Of a DNA stretch of 7,218 nucleotides, positions 5,379 to 7,218 are shown piece by piece (position 1 is the stretch's first letter; every line of letters begins with the position of its first letter). Where the stretch lies: contig JAJYDP010000249.1 of assembly GCA_021777365.1 (NCBI GenBank), positions 1 through 7,218 of the forward strand, written 5' to 3'. The position numbers and the translations under genes were made by a program. Below the pieces are notes generated by a model. The model saw only the letters and a list, made by a program, of their open reading frames with translations, ran no database searches and had not been told where the DNA came from. This stretch comes from Chloroflexota bacterium. GTDB lineage: Bacteria > Chloroflexota > Limnocylindria > Limnocylindrales > CSP1-4.

Positions 5379-5837
5379 ATGGCGCAGGCACCGCTGGCCC
5401 GGGAACCGCGGGCGGGGGCGGCAGGTCTTGAGGGAGCGCGAGGCCCGACGGACCGCCGCTTCACCATCTCGCAGCTGGCCGAGGCGTTCGACACCACGCC
5501 CCGGACGCTGCGCTACTACGAGGAGCTCGGTCTCCTGGACCCCACGCGGCATGGGACGCGGCGCCTCTACGGGGAGCGGGATCGCGTCCGCCTCAAGCTG
5601 ATCATGCGGGGGCGTCGGCTCGGCTTCTCGCTGGAGGAGATCCGCCAGATGCTCGATCTCTACGACGTTGACCGCAGCGAGGTGACCCAGCTGCGCGACG
5701 TCCTGCGGCGCGGCGAGGCCCGGCTGGCGGAGGTTCACGCCCAGATGGCCGACCTGGAGGCGCTCCGCGACGAGTTGATCGACCTGTCCGCGCAACTCCG
5801 GGAGCGGCTGCGTGAGCGGGAGGAGGGCCAGGCATGA
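5379..5837 (+). CDS. MerR-family transcriptional regulator, LiuR-like
   Basis: This 152-residue protein has an unconserved, Ala/Gly-rich N-terminal extension (1-26). The MerR winged helix-turn-helix (28-96) follows: FTISQLAEAF, then TPRTLRYYEELGLLDP (40-55), RRLYGERDRVRLKLI and LGFSLEEIRQMLDLYD (81-96). The rest (about 102-148) is an amphipathic dimerisation coiled coil. It contains no cysteine, which argues against a metal- or redox-sensing MerR. The RLKLIMRGRRLGFSLEEI...LYDVD pattern is that of regulators such as LiuR, which control branched-chain amino acid and fatty acid catabolism through acyl-CoA genes. The stop overlaps the start of the dehydrogenase gene (ATGA), so the two are co-transcribed and probably translationally coupled. 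The ACGT palindrome at its promoter suggests autoregulation. The ligand is unknown. Confidence 0.9.
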   Translation: MAQAPLAREPRAGAAGLEGARGPTDRRFTISQLAEAFDTTPRTLRYYEELGLLDPTRHGTRRLYGERDRVRLKLIMRGRRLGFSLEEIRQMLDLYDVDRSEVTQLRDVLRRGEARLAEVHAQMADLEALRDELIDLSAQLRERLREREEGQA

Positions 5838-7218
5838 AGTTCCAGTCCTACGCGTACGGCACCAACCACTACACGGCCGACCCGGACCTCCGCGCGGTGC
5901 TGCAACGGCGCTGGTCCGCGGTCGCCGAACACCAGGACGAGCTGACGCGATGGGGCGAGTTCCTGGGGGGCGAGGCGTACGCCGCCGGGTATCACGTGGA
6001 CCACGACGCGCCGCCGGTGCTCGTGACCCACGACCTCGACGGCAACCGGGTCGATCGCGTCCGCCTGTCGCCGGTCCAGGAGGCGATCCTCCCGCGGTTG
6101 GCCCCCATCATGCGCCCGCCCTACGAAGGCGGCAGCTGGCACCACCTATTCGCGCTGGGCTACCTGCTGGCCGACCCGGGGCTCTATTGCATCCTGACCA
6201 TCACGCACCAGGTCGTCTATGCGATCCACAAGTACGCTCCGGAGCACGCCGCGTGGAACGCCCGCCTGCTGACTGGCGCCGCCTGGGGCGCCACCTGGAT
6301 GACCGAGATCCAGGGCGGGAGCGACCTCGGGGCGAACACCACTCGGGCGCGGTTCGACGGCGAGGTCTGGCGGCTCTCCGACGGCGACAAGTACTTCGCG
6401 AGTGGGGCGGGGTTGGCCGACGTCGCCATCGTCACTGCCCGACCGGAAGACGCCCCAGCGGGGCCGAAGGGGCTGGCGCTCTTCCTCGTGCCACGGTTGC
6501 GCCGCGACGGCTCGCTCAACTTCCTGGTGCGCCGCCTGAAGGAGAAGAGCGCCACCCGCGCGGTCCCTTCCGGCGAGGTGGAGCTCGTCGACGCCGAGGC
6601 CTGGCTCATCGGCCGGGCGGAGGAAGGCATCTACTACACGCTCGAGACGCTGACGGTCTCGCGGCTGGCGAATGCCGTCGCCGGCATGGGGATCGCGAAG
6701 AAGGCCCATCTCGAGACGCTCGAGCGGGTACGTCGCCGCCGGGCGTTTGGACGGCCACTGATCGAGCAGCCCCTCGTGCGGCGCGACCTGGTGGATCTGG
6801 CGGTCCGCCAGGCCGGCGGCGTCGCGCTGGCGTTCGCCGCCGTGGATGCGTTCGACCGCGCCTGGCACGATCGGCCGCCCTACTCCCCGCGGTACCACGC
6901 GGCGCGCTTCCTCTCGCATCTGGCCAAGAACCGGACCGCCGACCACGCGGCGGAATCGACCCGCCTGGCGATGGAGCTGTTCGGGGGGCTCGGGTTCCTC
7001 GAGGAGTACGCGGTGGCGCGCTGGCACCGCGAGGCGCTGATCACGCCGATCTGGGAGGGGCCGAGCAACATCCAGGCCCTCGACCTCCTGGAGGCGATGC
7101 AGAAGAAGCGCGCCCACGAGTCGTTCGCCGAGCAGTTCATTGGCATGCTCGACCGCCACGCCGTTCGCGAGGCCGCGCTGGCGCGCGAGACGATCGAGCG
7201 AACCCTGGCGACGCTCAC
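5834..7218 (+). CDS. AidB-like acyl-CoA dehydrogenase (3' end outside window)
   Basis: At least 461 codons are present and the frame is still open at the window edge. The flavoprotein is expected to oxidise an acyl-CoA to the 2,3-enoyl-CoA in the cytoplasm. WMTEIQGGSDLGANTTRA (155-172) matches the AidB form of the FAD-binding motif (MTEKQGGSDV.SNTTRA), which differs from ordinary short-chain enzymes. GLALFLVPR and RLKEKSATRAVPSGEVELV form the beta domain. RRRAFGRPLIEQPLVR opens the C-terminal helical domain. IWEGPSNIQALDLL carries Glu408, the position of the catalytic base. The N-terminus (NHYTADPDLRAVLQ) is an AidB-type extension. E. coli AidB is induced by alkylation damage, but most relatives are uncharacterised acyl-CoA enzymes. 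Being second in a LiuR-type MerR operon favours a catabolic role. ATG 5834 overlaps the regulator's TGA, with the purine-rich AGGAGGG at 5821-5827 as SD. Confidence 0.88.
   Translation, partial: MKFQSYAYGTNHYTADPDLRAVLQRRWSAVAEHQDELTRWGEFLGGEAYAAGYHVDHDAPPVLVTHDLDGNRVDRVRLSPVQEAILPRLAPIMRPPYEGGSWHHLFALGYLLADPGLYCILTITHQVVYAIHKYAPEHAAWNARLLTGAAWGATWMTEIQGGSDLGANTTRARFDGEVWRLSDGDKYFASGAGLADVAIVTARPEDAPAGPKGLALFLVPRLRRDGSLNFLVRRLKEKSATRAVPSGEVELVDAEAWLIGRAEEGIYYTLETLTVSRLANAVAGMGIAKKAHLETLERVRRRRAFGRPLIEQPLVRRDLVDLAVRQAGGVALAFAAVDAFDRAWHDRPPYSPRYHAARFLSHLAKNRTADHAAESTRLAMELFGGLGFLEEYAVARWHREALITPIWEGPSNIQALDLLEAMQKKRAHESFAEQFIGMLDRHAVREAALARETIERTLATL

Noticed and set aside
5379..5837. Metal-responsive MerR regulator.
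   Set aside because: The protein has no cysteine and no metal resistance or transport gene is adjacent.

Overview
The window is about 70% G+C with strongly G/C-biased third codon positions. It looks like chromosomal DNA from a high-GC bacterium, most plausibly a Chloroflexota or actinobacterial lineage. The main hint is that four of the five genes whose start is visible and has no overlapping upstream gene have a TAnnnT hexamer only 6-7 nt before the start codon. That is the layout of leaderless transcription, which is common in those phyla. No RNA gene, CRISPR array or insertion sequence is visible.

Layout. Positions 2-115 hold the last 37 codons of an unidentified + strand gene, ending in a perfect 16-bp tandem duplication. 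Converging on it is a GAF-GGDEF diguanylate cyclase (138-1256, minus), the only gene here with a clear Shine-Dalgarno sequence. A 308-bp divergent gap (1257-1564) follows. It holds a possible gene remnant and six perfect tandem copies of a 13-bp unit that run directly into the -10 box of the next gene. That gene (1568-3169, plus) encodes a distant homologue of the lysine 5,6-aminomutase alpha subunit (KamD). Its residues corresponding to the known cofactor and substrate contacts appear to be replaced. Next comes a small six-helix membrane protein resembling the LiaI/LiaF membrane region (3183-3812, plus), whose own promoter overlaps the KamD-like stop codon.

The right half is a metabolic locus. 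A class III PLP aminotransferase (3901-5274, minus) is divergent from a two-gene operon of a cysteine-free MerR regulator of the LiuR type (5379-5837) and an AidB-like acyl-CoA dehydrogenase (5834 to the window end). Regulator and dehydrogenase overlap by ATGA. The 104-bp divergent region carries a near-palindrome with two ACGT cores next to the regulator's -10 box, a likely autoregulatory operator. Inference: the MerR protein senses an acyl-CoA-type metabolite and controls the dehydrogenase, and possibly the aminotransferase, in amino-acid or fatty-acid catabolism.

The points most worth a second look are the KamD-like protein with an altered active site and no visible partner subunit, the 13-bp repeat array that forms its promoter region, the consistent leaderless geometry, and the recurrence of short tandem duplications at gene boundaries.
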